A DNA stretch of 64,000 bases from an uncultured Thermoanaerobaculia bacterium (GTDB lineage Bacteria; Acidobacteriota; Thermoanaerobaculia; Multivoradales; Multivoraceae), in contig CATOTG010000013.1 of assembly GCA_951813015.1 (NCBI GenBank), positions 1 to 64,000 of the forward strand, in the 5' to 3' direction. Made by a program: the position numbers and the translations under genes. This document shows positions 44,692-52,153 of the stretch, in pieces. A model generated the notes under the pieces. The model had not been told where the DNA came from. It saw only the letters and a list, made by a program, of their open reading frames with translations, and did not search any database. How positions within the stretch are numbered: position 1 is the first letter of the stretch; the number at the start of each line of letters is the position of its first letter.

Positions 44692-45534
44692 GTGGAGTCG
44701 AACGTGGAGCGAAGGTCGCGGTGGCGGTTGCCGGCGATTCTGGCCGTCTCGACGCTGCTCCTCGCTTCCCTGCTGTCGGCCCAGTGGTGGCGCCGGGCGC
44801 CGGCACGCTACCCGGAGGAGGGACGCCAGTACCTGGAGGGCTTCGTCTTCTGCCGCGGCCAGTACCGGCAGGTCATCAACGAGTGGCTTGGCCAGGGCTG
44901 GTTCACCGACTATCCCGATTCCGAGTACAACTTCATGACCCGCCTGTCCCAGTTGACGACGGTCGAGATCCAGCGCACGGCGTACGGCGATCCCGAGCAC
45001 CTGGTTCTGACCCTGGACGATCCGCGGCTGTTCGAGTTTCCGTTCCTCTTCATGTCCGACGTCGGCACGATCGGCCTCAACGACGTCGAGGCGGAGAACC
45101 TGAGGCGCTACCTGCTGGCGGGTGGCTTCCTCTACGTGGACGACTTCTGGGGCCCCGACGCGTGGGATCACTGGTCGCGGCAGATCGGCCGCGTGCTGCC
45201 GCCGGGCGACTACCCGATTGTCGACATCCCGGTGACGCACCCGATCTTCAGGACCTTCTTCACGGTCGACGAGGTACCCCAGATCCCCTCGATCCAGTAC
45301 TGGAACATGACGGGCGGGGTCGACACCTCGGAACGCGGTTCGAGCTCGGCCGAGCCCCACTTTCGCGGCATCTTCGACGAGAACGGACGGCTCCTGGTTG
45401 CGATGACCCACAACACGGACATCGCCGACGGCTGGGAGCGGGAAGGGGAGTCGAGGGAGTTCTTCGAGCGCTTCTCGCTGACGAAGTCGTATCCGTTCGG
45501 CGTGAACCTGGTCCTGTACGCGCTCTCGCACTGA
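44692..45534 (+). CDS. DUF4159 domain-containing protein
   Basis: 280 aa from GTG 44692 (VESNVERRSRWRL); a GTG at 44704 is also possible. One N-terminal membrane helix (AILAVSTLLLASLLSAQWW) precedes a DUF4159 region (about 50-275): YNFMTRLSQLTT, FPFLFMSDVGTIGLNDVEAENLRRYLLAGGFLYVDDFWG, then ITH-type TPVTHPIF-like segment and GINLV-like end (FGVNLVLYALSH). The family resembles a truncated glutamine-amidotransferase-like fold of unknown role, often near MoxR/von Willebrand genes, which are not seen here. Its stop codon lies inside the first unit of a tandem repeat. Confidence 0.8.
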   Translation: MESNVERRSRWRLPAILAVSTLLLASLLSAQWWRRAPARYPEEGRQYLEGFVFCRGQYRQVINEWLGQGWFTDYPDSEYNFMTRLSQLTTVEIQRTAYGDPEHLVLTLDDPRLFEFPFLFMSDVGTIGLNDVEAENLRRYLLAGGFLYVDDFWGPDAWDHWSRQIGRVLPPGDYPIVDIPVTHPIFRTFFTVDEVPQIPSIQYWNMTGGVDTSERGSSSAEPHFRGIFDENGRLLVAMTHNTDIADGWEREGESREFFERFSLTKSYPFGVNLVLYALSH

Positions 45535-45712
45535 CGTTGGGCCGGCTGCGAACGCTGCCAGATTCTCTACGTGCTTCTCGCCGGGGCCGCGGTCGATGAA
45601 CCCGCACTGACGTTGGGCCGGCTGCGAACGCTGCCAGATCCTCTACGTGCTTCTCGTCGGGGCCGCGGTCGATGAACTCGCACTGACGTTGGGCCCGCCG
45701 CCAACGCTGCTA
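45529..45712. repeat. 76-bp tandem repeat, about 2.4 copies
   Basis: Units start at CACTGACGTTGGG (GACG at 45533, 45609 and 45685) and include GCTGCGAACGCTGCCAGAT, a TCTACGTGCTTCTCG block and GGGGCCGCGGTCGATGAAC. Period exactly 76. The first unit contains the stop codon of the DUF4159 gene. Non-coding. Confidence 0.85.
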
Positions 45713-45779
45713 GGGTCTGTTGGTTGATCCGCGCTGTTGCCGGGTTCCCGTTCCCATTCCACCAACGAGGACAGACCAC

Positions 45780-46673
45780 ATGGCAAGCATGATGCTTCGT
45801 TCCCGCTTCCCGACCCTCGCCGCCGTTGCCGCTCTGCTTGCCGCGCCCGTTGCGGCACAGCAGGATCTCTCGGCCGTCGAGGTGACCGCCGAGCACGTCG
45901 CGGGCGCCGTCCACATGCTGACCGGCGACGGCGGCAACATCGGCGTTTCCGCCGGCGAAGACGGCATCCTGATCGTCGACGATCAGTTCGAGGCCCTGGC
46001 CGACAAGATCCGCGCGGCGCTTGCGGCCATCTCCCCCGGTGACCTGGAGTTCGTCCTGAACACCCACTTCCACTTCGACCACACGGGCGGCAACGTCGTG
46101 TTCGGCCGGGAGGCTCTGATCGTGGCGCACACGAACGTGCGCAAGCGCCTGGCGGAAGGGGCCGGCGTGCGCGGCCGGCCAGCCGAACCTGCGCCGAAGG
46201 AGGCCCTGCCGGTCGTGACCTACGACGAGGGCGTGTCGATCCACTTCAACGGTGAAGAGATCATGATCGGCCACCTGACCGGCGGCCACACGGACGGCGA
46301 CAGCTTCATCTACTTCACCGACTCGAACGTGGTCCACCTCGGCGACCAGTTCTTCGCCGGACGTTTTCCGTTCGTCGACATCGGCAACGGCGGCAACGCG
46401 GTCGGGCTCAGGGACAGCATCGGCGAAGTGCTCGATCACCTGCCGGCCGACGCGAAGGTGATTCCGGGGCACGGCGCCCTGTCTTCGGTGGACGATCTGA
46501 AGCTGTACCACCGGATGCTCACGGAGTGCGTGGCGACGGTCAAGGCGGGCAAGGACGCCGGCAAGTCGGTCGAGGAGATCCAGGCCGCCGGACTCCCGGA
46601 CGAGTGGGACGGCTGGGGCTCCGGCTTCATCAACGAGTCGGCCTTCATCGGGTTCATCTTCGAGAGCCTGTAG
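45780..46673 (+). CDS. Exported metallo-beta-lactamase-fold hydrolase
   Basis: 297 aa from ATG 45780 (GAGGA upstream). Signal peptide (PTLAAVAALLAAPVAAQQ). The metal site is NTHFHFDHTGGN (HxHxDH), followed by HLTGGHTDGDSF, HLGDQFF and VIPGHGALS, the usual His/Asp ligand order for two zinc ions. Periplasmic hydrolase of the quinoprotein-relay/lactamase-like group; substrate unknown. The next gene starts 10 bp downstream, so they form an operon. Confidence 0.88.
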   Translation: MASMMLRSRFPTLAAVAALLAAPVAAQQDLSAVEVTAEHVAGAVHMLTGDGGNIGVSAGEDGILIVDDQFEALADKIRAALAAISPGDLEFVLNTHFHFDHTGGNVVFGREALIVAHTNVRKRLAEGAGVRGRPAEPAPKEALPVVTYDEGVSIHFNGEEIMIGHLTGGHTDGDSFIYFTDSNVVHLGDQFFAGRFPFVDIGNGGNAVGLRDSIGEVLDHLPADAKVIPGHGALSSVDDLKLYHRMLTECVATVKAGKDAGKSVEEIQAAGLPDEWDGWGSGFINESAFIGFIFESL

Positions 46674-46683
46674 GAGCGCTTCG

Positions 46684-48150
46684 ATGAGGGGTTCCTTCAC
46701 GGCGCGGCCCGCGCAGCGCATCGCCGCCGCCGATGTCGGCGTGGCTGCCAACACACGCCGGGCCTACCGGAATCAGGCCGACTGCCTTGCGGATAAAACG
46801 GTGCGCGCGGGCCGTGCGCGGGTCGGTCTGCTGCGTTACATCTGTTGCGGTCTGCTGGTCGCTCCGGGTCTGGCCGCCGCGCCGCCAGCCTCGGAACCCG
46901 CCTCGGAGATCGAAGGCGGCTGGCCGGCCTGGCGCGGCCCCAGCCGGACCGGGTCGGCGCCGGGCGGGAACCCGCCGATCGAGTGGTCCGAAACGAAGAA
47001 CGTGCGCTGGAAGAAGGCGGTGCCGGGTCTCGGGCTGTCCTCGCCGATCGTCTGGGGCGAACGGCTGTACCTGACGACCGCCGTGCCGACGGGGGAGAAG
47101 GCCGAGAACGCGCCTCCGGCCGGCAGGCGTGACGGCATTCCGCCGGACCAGGTCCTGAGCTACGAGGTCCACGCCCTGGACCGAGCGAACGGGTCGACGG
47201 CGTGGAAGCGGACCGTGCGTACGGAGGCGCCGTCCGGCGGCACTCATCCCGACGGCGCCTGGGCCACCGGGTCGCCGGTCACGGACGGCGAAGTGCTGAT
47301 CGCCTTCTTCGGTTCGCAGGGCCTCTACGCCTTCGATCTGGATGGGACCGAACTCTGGCGCCGCGACTTCGGCGACATGAGGACCCGGCTCGGCTTCGGC
47401 GAGGGCAGCTCGCCGGCGCTGTACGGAGACCGCGTGTTCGTCATCTGGGATCACGAGGACGAGTCCTTCATGGTCGCCCTCGACAAGACGACGGGGCGGG
47501 AAATCTGGCGCCGCGACCGCGACGAGATGACCGCCTGGACGACGCCCCTCGTGGTCGAGCACGGCGGCCGCGTCCAGGTCGTCACCAGCGCGACGAACCG
47601 CGTCCGCTCCTATGACGCGGACACCGGCGAGCCGATCTGGCAGGCGACGGGCATGACCCTGAACGCGATCCCGTCGCCGGTGTACTCCGATGGCGTCGTC
47701 TACCTGACGAGCGGTTTTCGAGGCAGCAAGCTGCTCGCGGTGCGGCTCGACGGGGCCGAGGGCGATGTCACCGGGACAAAGCAGGTGATCTGGTCGGTCG
47801 ACCGGGACACGCCGTACGTGCCCTCGCCGCTGCTGCACGACGGCGTCATCTACTTCACCAAGTCGAACAGCGGCATCCTCTCCGCCTACGACGCGGCGAC
47901 GGGCGAGGCTCTCTACGCGAACCAGCGGCTGGGCGCGGTACGCAACGTCTACGCGTCGCCCGTTGGAGTCGGCGACCGCGTCTACTTCAGCAGCCGGGAC
48001 GGCGAGTTCCTCGTCGCGAAAGCGGGCCCGACCTTCGAGGTCCTCGCCGAGAGCGAACTCGACGATCGCTTCGACGCCTCGCCCGCCATCGTCGGCGACG
48101 TCATCTACCTGCGCGGCCGCCGCAACCTTTACTGCATCGCTGCGCCGTAG
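46684..48150 (+). CDS. PQQ-binding-like beta-propeller protein
   Basis: 488 aa from ATG 46684, which has AGGAG 7 nt upstream. A signal-like hydrophobic segment (GLLRYICCGLLVAPGLAAA) begins only near residue 48, so GTG 46801 (449 aa) is a plausible alternative. The mature part opens WPAWRGPSRTGSAP and continues with PQQ/Kelch-like blades (VHALDRANGSTAWKR, LYAFDLDGTELWRRDF, MVALDKTTGREIWRRD, VRSYDADTGEPIWQ, LSAYDAATGEALY). No enzyme domain is visible; the group is common in Acidobacteriota and Planctomycetota and may bind partners rather than PQQ. Probably co-transcribed with the lactamase-fold gene. Confidence 0.83.
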   Translation: MRGSFTARPAQRIAAADVGVAANTRRAYRNQADCLADKTVRAGRARVGLLRYICCGLLVAPGLAAAPPASEPASEIEGGWPAWRGPSRTGSAPGGNPPIEWSETKNVRWKKAVPGLGLSSPIVWGERLYLTTAVPTGEKAENAPPAGRRDGIPPDQVLSYEVHALDRANGSTAWKRTVRTEAPSGGTHPDGAWATGSPVTDGEVLIAFFGSQGLYAFDLDGTELWRRDFGDMRTRLGFGEGSSPALYGDRVFVIWDHEDESFMVALDKTTGREIWRRDRDEMTAWTTPLVVEHGGRVQVVTSATNRVRSYDADTGEPIWQATGMTLNAIPSPVYSDGVVYLTSGFRGSKLLAVRLDGAEGDVTGTKQVIWSVDRDTPYVPSPLLHDGVIYFTKSNSGILSAYDAATGEALYANQRLGAVRNVYASPVGVGDRVYFSSRDGEFLVAKAGPTFEVLAESELDDRFDASPAIVGDVIYLRGRRNLYCIAAP

Positions 48151-48195
48151 ACGCCTGCGCGTCGGTGGCGCCCGCCTGTCCGGGGCGCAGGGTCG

Positions 48196-48237
48196 GCAGC
48201 TTGTCGCCTGGCGGACGCAGCTTGTCGCCTGGCGGAC
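48196..48237. repeat. 21-bp tandem duplication
   Basis: GCAGCTTGTCGCCTGGCGGAC occurs twice in direct succession in the gap between the PQQ-propeller gene and the convergent DUF1640-like gene. Confidence 0.8.
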
Positions 48238-48249
48238 AATGGGCGGCGG

Positions 48250-48471
48250 TCAGGCGAGCATCCAGCGCAGGACGCCCACCGCGACCGACGCAAGACCGAT
48301 TCCCCACAGCACCAGACGGAGTTCCAGGGCCTTCAGGTCCGCCTTCGGAGCTACTCCTTCCGAGACGGCAGCGCGTACCGTCTCGACCAGCGCCTCGGCG
48401 TGGGCTGCTGGCAGACCTGCCGCCTCGAGCTTGCGGGCTGCGGCCAGAGTGTCGAACGTTGCGGTGCTCAT
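48250..48471 (-). CDS. Small DUF1640-like membrane protein
   Basis: 73 aa. An N-terminal helix (FDTLAAARKLEAAGLPAAHAEALVETV) in the DUF1640/CCDC90 style, a KADLKALELRL segment and one C-terminal transmembrane helix (VLWGIGLASVAVGVLRWML). It is a shorter relative of the protein at 7985-8461. The stop at 48481 of the DUF255 gene on the same strand lies 10 bp upstream of its start, so the two are probably co-transcribed. Function unknown. Confidence 0.75.
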   Translation of the reverse strand: MSTATFDTLAAARKLEAAGLPAAHAEALVETVRAAVSEGVAPKADLKALELRLVLWGIGLASVAVGVLRWMLA

Positions 48472-48480
48472 TGCGTCAGT

Positions 48481-50967
48481 CTAGAACTGGTTTGCGTCGT
48501 GGAAAGCAACGACGGGAAGCTCGAGCACCAGCGTTTCGGGCAGGAGGCACACCCGGTCGTCGCAGGCCTGGAGGCGGACGGAGATGGGGACGGAGACGGG
48601 GAGCGGTTCCGGTCGGGTGTCCGGACGAATACGGAACCTGATGCGCTGGGCGCCTTCGTAGATCAGAACGTCGCCGGACTGGGCGCCGACCCGGGTTCGT
48701 CGGGGCTCGGGATAGCGAAGGTCGGCTGTCCGGAAGCCGTTGCCGGCGCCGACCACCCGGGTGCCGATCAAGTCTTCCTGGAGCGGCTCGGGACCGTTCA
48801 GGCGCCAGCCATCCTTGATCACGAGGTCGAGGTCGACCTCGTACTCGCCTGAAGCGGGGCCGGGCCGCAGGGTGGCGGTGGCGAGGACGGCGCCGTTGCC
48901 TGCGGTGTCGCGCGGACCGGCATCACCGTCGAGGGCGACGGCCAGGGCGGTGAGCATGTAGGTGAAGGCGGCGGGCGCCCGTTCGATGCTTTCGGCGAAG
49001 GCGGCGACCGTGGCGAGAGCCCGGTTGAGCGATTGCGGGTCCCCGGTGCGGCGGCCGAGTTCGGCCAGGGCGCGGGCGGCGACCGAGTTGCCCGAGGGGA
49101 CGGCGCCGTCGGTCGGGCTCTTGGGCTGGGCGATCAGCAGGTTGGCCTTCTCCCGCTCGGCGATGAAGAAACCGTGTCCCAGGCTTTGCGGGGAGGCCGG
49201 GTCGGCGGGTCCGGGATCCCAGAAGCGCTCGATCATTTCGGTGGCTGCGGCCTGAGACCGTTCGAGCCAGTGCTTGTCGCCCGTCACGTCGTAAAGGGCA
49301 ACGAACGCGTGCGCCAGGTGGGCGTAGTCCTGAACCAGGCCCGGCGTCGAGGCTTCGCCGTCGAGCCAGACTCGCCAGAGACCGCCGTCCCCGCGCCGGC
49401 AGACCTTCCAGAGGAACTCCGCCGATCGAGCCGCGGCCTCCGCGTAGGCCGGCTCGCCCAACGCGTCGGCGGCCTCTGCCAGCCCGCGGATCATCATGCC
49501 GTTCCAGGAGGTGAGGATCTTGTCGTCGCGCAGCGGGTGCAGGCGCTCTTCGCGGACGTGGTAAAGGCGCTTCCGGATCCGGTCGAGCCGGCCAAGGAGA
49601 TCCTCGAGCGGCAGTCCAAGGTCGCCGGCGCTCTCGTCGAGCGGTCGGTCGAGGAACAGGATGTTCCGGTGCTCGAAGTTGCCCTGGTCGGTGACGCCGA
49701 ACACCCGGATCGCCAACTCCGCGTCGTCCCCGTCCGAATCCGGGTTGTCTGCGAGTGCGGCGCGGAGCTGGTCCTTCGTCCAGACGAAGAACTCGCCCTC
49801 CACCGACTCGCCGCCGGCCGCTTCACTGTCCGCGTCGGTGGCGGAGTAGAAGGCGCCGCCGGGCGACGTCATGTCCCGCAGGACGTAGTCGGCCGTCTCG
49901 CGCGCCACGCGCGCAAGCAGCGGATCGCCGGTCAGCCGGTAGGCCAGGGCGTAGGCGCGGAGCAGGTGGGCCTGGTTGTAGAGCATCTTCTCGAAGTGGG
50001 GCACGAGCCACTGTCCGTCGACGGAGTAGCGGTGGAAGCCGCCGCCGACCTGGTCGTGGATGCCGCCCCGGGCCATCGCGCGGAGGGTGAGCAGGGCCGC
50101 GTCCAGCGGTTCCCGGTCGCCGGTACGCAGCGCCTCCTCGAGCAGGAGCAGGAGGTTCGTTTCGTTCGGGAACCTGGGCGCGCCGCCGAAGCCGCCGTGG
50201 ACGCGGTCCGTGCTCGCAATCAGGCCTGCCGCAGCCTGAGTGATCACGGTGCGGCCCAGGTTCTTCGCCGTTCCGCGCGCGGAGGTGATCTGCTGGACCA
50301 GGTCGGTGATTTGGGCAGCGGTCGTTTCCAGGTCAGCGCGCCGCTCCCGCCAGGCGGCGTCGACTTGCTGCATGAGATGGACGAACTGCTGCGGCGGAAA
50401 GTAGGTCGCGCCGAAGAACGGCCTGCGGTCGGGCAGCAGAAAGCTCGACATCGGCCAGCCGCCGCGCTGTTGGGTGACCTGGACCGCCGTCATGTAGATG
50501 TCGTCGATGTCGGGACGCTGCTCGCGGTCGACCTTGATGCAGATGAACTTCTCGTTCATCAGCCGGGCGACTTCGACGTTGTCGAAGCTCTCGCGCTCCA
50601 TCACATGGCACCAGTGGCAGGTCGAGTAACCGATCGACAGGAAGACCGGCTTGTCCTCTGCCTTCGCCCGTTCGAAGGCCTCCTCGCCCCAGGGGAACCA
50701 GTCGACCGGATTGTGGGCGTGCTGGCGCAGATAGGGCGAGGTCTCGAGGATCAGGCGGTTCAGGAACAGCGGCCGGCCGTTGGCGTCCAGGTGCTCGGTG
50801 CGCGGCTCGTAGTCGGCCGGCATCGAGGCGCGCGCCGCTTCCAGCCGGGCCTGAAGCTCCGGCGGGCGTGGTGCGGCCCCCGGGGCAGGGGCGATGGAGG
50901 CGGAGGGCGTTGCCATGGTGATCAGCGCGACGGCGAGGCCTCCTGCAACCCAGGCGGCGTTGGGCAC
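48481..50967 (-). CDS. DUF255 thioredoxin-domain protein (YyaL/SPATA20 family)
   Basis: 828 aa from GTG 50967. Signal-like N-terminus (GGLAVALITMATPSAS), then the DUF255 thioredoxin-like domain (about residues 65-230) with NPVDWFPWGEEAF, the CHWCH active-site motif and GGWPMSSFLLPD. A six-hairpin glycosidase-like region with GGIHDQVGGGFHRYSVD and HFEKMLYNQA follows. A C-terminal extension of about 110 residues (VKDGWRLNGPEPL, beta-rich) looks like a DsbD-N-like domain. This last domain is unusual for the family. Role: probably envelope redox or folding. Confidence 0.88.
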   Translation of the reverse strand: MPNAAWVAGGLAVALITMATPSASIAPAPGAAPRPPELQARLEAARASMPADYEPRTEHLDANGRPLFLNRLILETSPYLRQHAHNPVDWFPWGEEAFERAKAEDKPVFLSIGYSTCHWCHVMERESFDNVEVARLMNEKFICIKVDREQRPDIDDIYMTAVQVTQQRGGWPMSSFLLPDRRPFFGATYFPPQQFVHLMQQVDAAWRERRADLETTAAQITDLVQQITSARGTAKNLGRTVITQAAAGLIASTDRVHGGFGGAPRFPNETNLLLLLEEALRTGDREPLDAALLTLRAMARGGIHDQVGGGFHRYSVDGQWLVPHFEKMLYNQAHLLRAYALAYRLTGDPLLARVARETADYVLRDMTSPGGAFYSATDADSEAAGGESVEGEFFVWTKDQLRAALADNPDSDGDDAELAIRVFGVTDQGNFEHRNILFLDRPLDESAGDLGLPLEDLLGRLDRIRKRLYHVREERLHPLRDDKILTSWNGMMIRGLAEAADALGEPAYAEAAARSAEFLWKVCRRGDGGLWRVWLDGEASTPGLVQDYAHLAHAFVALYDVTGDKHWLERSQAAATEMIERFWDPGPADPASPQSLGHGFFIAEREKANLLIAQPKSPTDGAVPSGNSVAARALAELGRRTGDPQSLNRALATVAAFAESIERAPAAFTYMLTALAVALDGDAGPRDTAGNGAVLATATLRPGPASGEYEVDLDLVIKDGWRLNGPEPLQEDLIGTRVVGAGNGFRTADLRYPEPRRTRVGAQSGDVLIYEGAQRIRFRIRPDTRPEPLPVSVPISVRLQACDDRVCLLPETLVLELPVVAFHDANQF

Positions 50968-51286
50968 GGCTCCCGAGGATACCCGCCCCGAACCCTCTCG
51001 CGAGCTTTAGCCTTGTCCCGCGAGTTCGAGCACCGCCGCGCGCGCCGCGGGCGGGGGCATCGACGTCCACCGCGGCCTCGCCCGCGCCGGGGTCGTGGGC
51101 GTTCTTCGGCTCATCCCGTCCTCGCCTGGGAGCTTGTGCCGCGGACTTGCGGGTTGCATGCCTCGGCTCAAGCTCCTTGGGCCGTGTGCGTTTGGATCAG
51201 CCGCGTCGGGTTGTAGGCGCCCGCCTGAGGGTTGCGTTCCTCGGCTCAAGCTCCCACAGGCCGTGTGCGCTGCTACATTCGCCGGG
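50968..51286. other. Intergenic region with a 78-bp-spaced direct repeat
   Basis: No gene in 319 bp. GGGTTGCATGCCTCGGCTCA begins at 51151 and a near copy (GGGTTGCGTTCCTCGGCTCA) at 51229; both continue with AGCTCC and then GGCCGTGTGCG. An open frame crosses this on the plus strand into the AlkD-like gene but looks non-coding. Confidence 0.6.
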
Positions 51287-52153
51287 ATGGAGGAACTGCG
51301 GCCCCCGGCGTCTGGTCGGAAGCTGATTCTGGAGCTGCGGCGCGAGCTGGCGGCGGCCGCCGACCCCGTCCGGGCGCAGGGGCAGCAGGCCTACATGAAG
51401 TCGGAAATGCGCTTCTGGGGCGTGAAGACGCCGGAACTGCGGAAGATCGGCCGGGCCGTGTTTCGGCGCTACGCGCTGGAAGGCTTCGAGGAGTGGCGGT
51501 CGACCGTGCTCGCCCTGTGGCGCACGGCGGGCCGCCGCGAGGAGCGCCACGCGGCAATCGACCTCAGCGGCTTTCCCGCCTACAAGCCGTTGCGCACGAT
51601 GAAGGCGCTGCCCGTGTTCGAGGAGATCGTCGTCTCGGGCGCGTGGTGGGACTATGTCGACGCCGTTGCCAGCCATCGACTGCGGGAGCTGGTCGAGCGC
51701 TACCCGAAGACGATGGCGCGCCGAATGCGGATCTGGAGCCGCTGCCCGGACATGTGGAAGCGGCGCGCGTCGATGATCTGTCAGCTCGGCCGCAAGGGAA
51801 ACACGGACCTCGATCTTCTCCACGCGACGATCGAGGAGAACCTCCTCGGGTCGCGCTTCGGTGACGAGTTCTTCATCCGCAAGGCGATCGGCTGGGCGCT
51901 GCGCGACCTGGCCTGGCACGACCCGGAGGAAGTGCGCCGGTTCGTCCGGGAGCACGAGGAACGTCTGAGCCCGCTGAGCCGCCGCGAAGCGCTCAGGAAC
52001 CTTCATGGCGCGCTTGCGCGCCATGAACGACCCGGTCCCCGCGCCGGTCCTCCGGCTCGGGGACGACACCTGGATGGCGCGCGTGCGCGCAATGCGCAAC
52101 CCGCACCCGGCGCCGGTCATCCGGCGCGGAAACGACGCACCGGGAGCGGGTGA
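51287..52153 (+). CDS. DNA alkylation repair protein (AlkD-like HEAT-repeat)
   Basis: 288 aa from ATG 51287 (MEELRPPASG). HEAT-like helices, with YMKSEMRFWGVKTPELRKI, SGAWWDYVDAVASHRL, WSRCPDMWKRRASMICQL and FFIRKAIGWALRDLAWHDPEEV, match the AlkD/AlkC-type glycosylase family that removes alkylated bases. The family normally ends near RREALRNL. The last 45 residues here are encoded by an imperfect 69-bp tandem repeat (ATGGCGCGC at 52005 and 52074), so they are probably not functional. Its TGA overlaps the GTG start of the next gene. Confidence 0.85.
   Translation: MEELRPPASGRKLILELRRELAAAADPVRAQGQQAYMKSEMRFWGVKTPELRKIGRAVFRRYALEGFEEWRSTVLALWRTAGRREERHAAIDLSGFPAYKPLRTMKALPVFEEIVVSGAWWDYVDAVASHRLRELVERYPKTMARRMRIWSRCPDMWKRRASMICQLGRKGNTDLDLLHATIEENLLGSRFGDEFFIRKAIGWALRDLAWHDPEEVRRFVREHEERLSPLSRREALRNLHGALARHERPGPRAGPPARGRHLDGARARNAQPAPGAGHPARKRRTGSG
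52005..52140. repeat. 69-bp imperfect tandem repeat at the end of the AlkD-like gene
   Basis: ATGGCGCGCnTGCGCGC..AACn, then CCGGCGCCGGTC-type sequence, begins at 52005 and again at 52074, in the coding tail of the alkylation-repair gene and just before the next start. Confidence 0.7.

Noticed and set aside
46684..46800. Integrase-like N-terminus on the PQQ-propeller protein
   Set aside because: ANTRRAYRNQ resembles the start of tyrosine recombinases, but it is only about ten residues with no further match, and the remainder is a signal-like segment and propeller.
51095..51286. Upstream extension of the AlkD-like protein
   Set aside because: The stretch is repeat DNA (51151/51229) with no alignment to the family; the ATG at 51287 gives the normal N-terminus.
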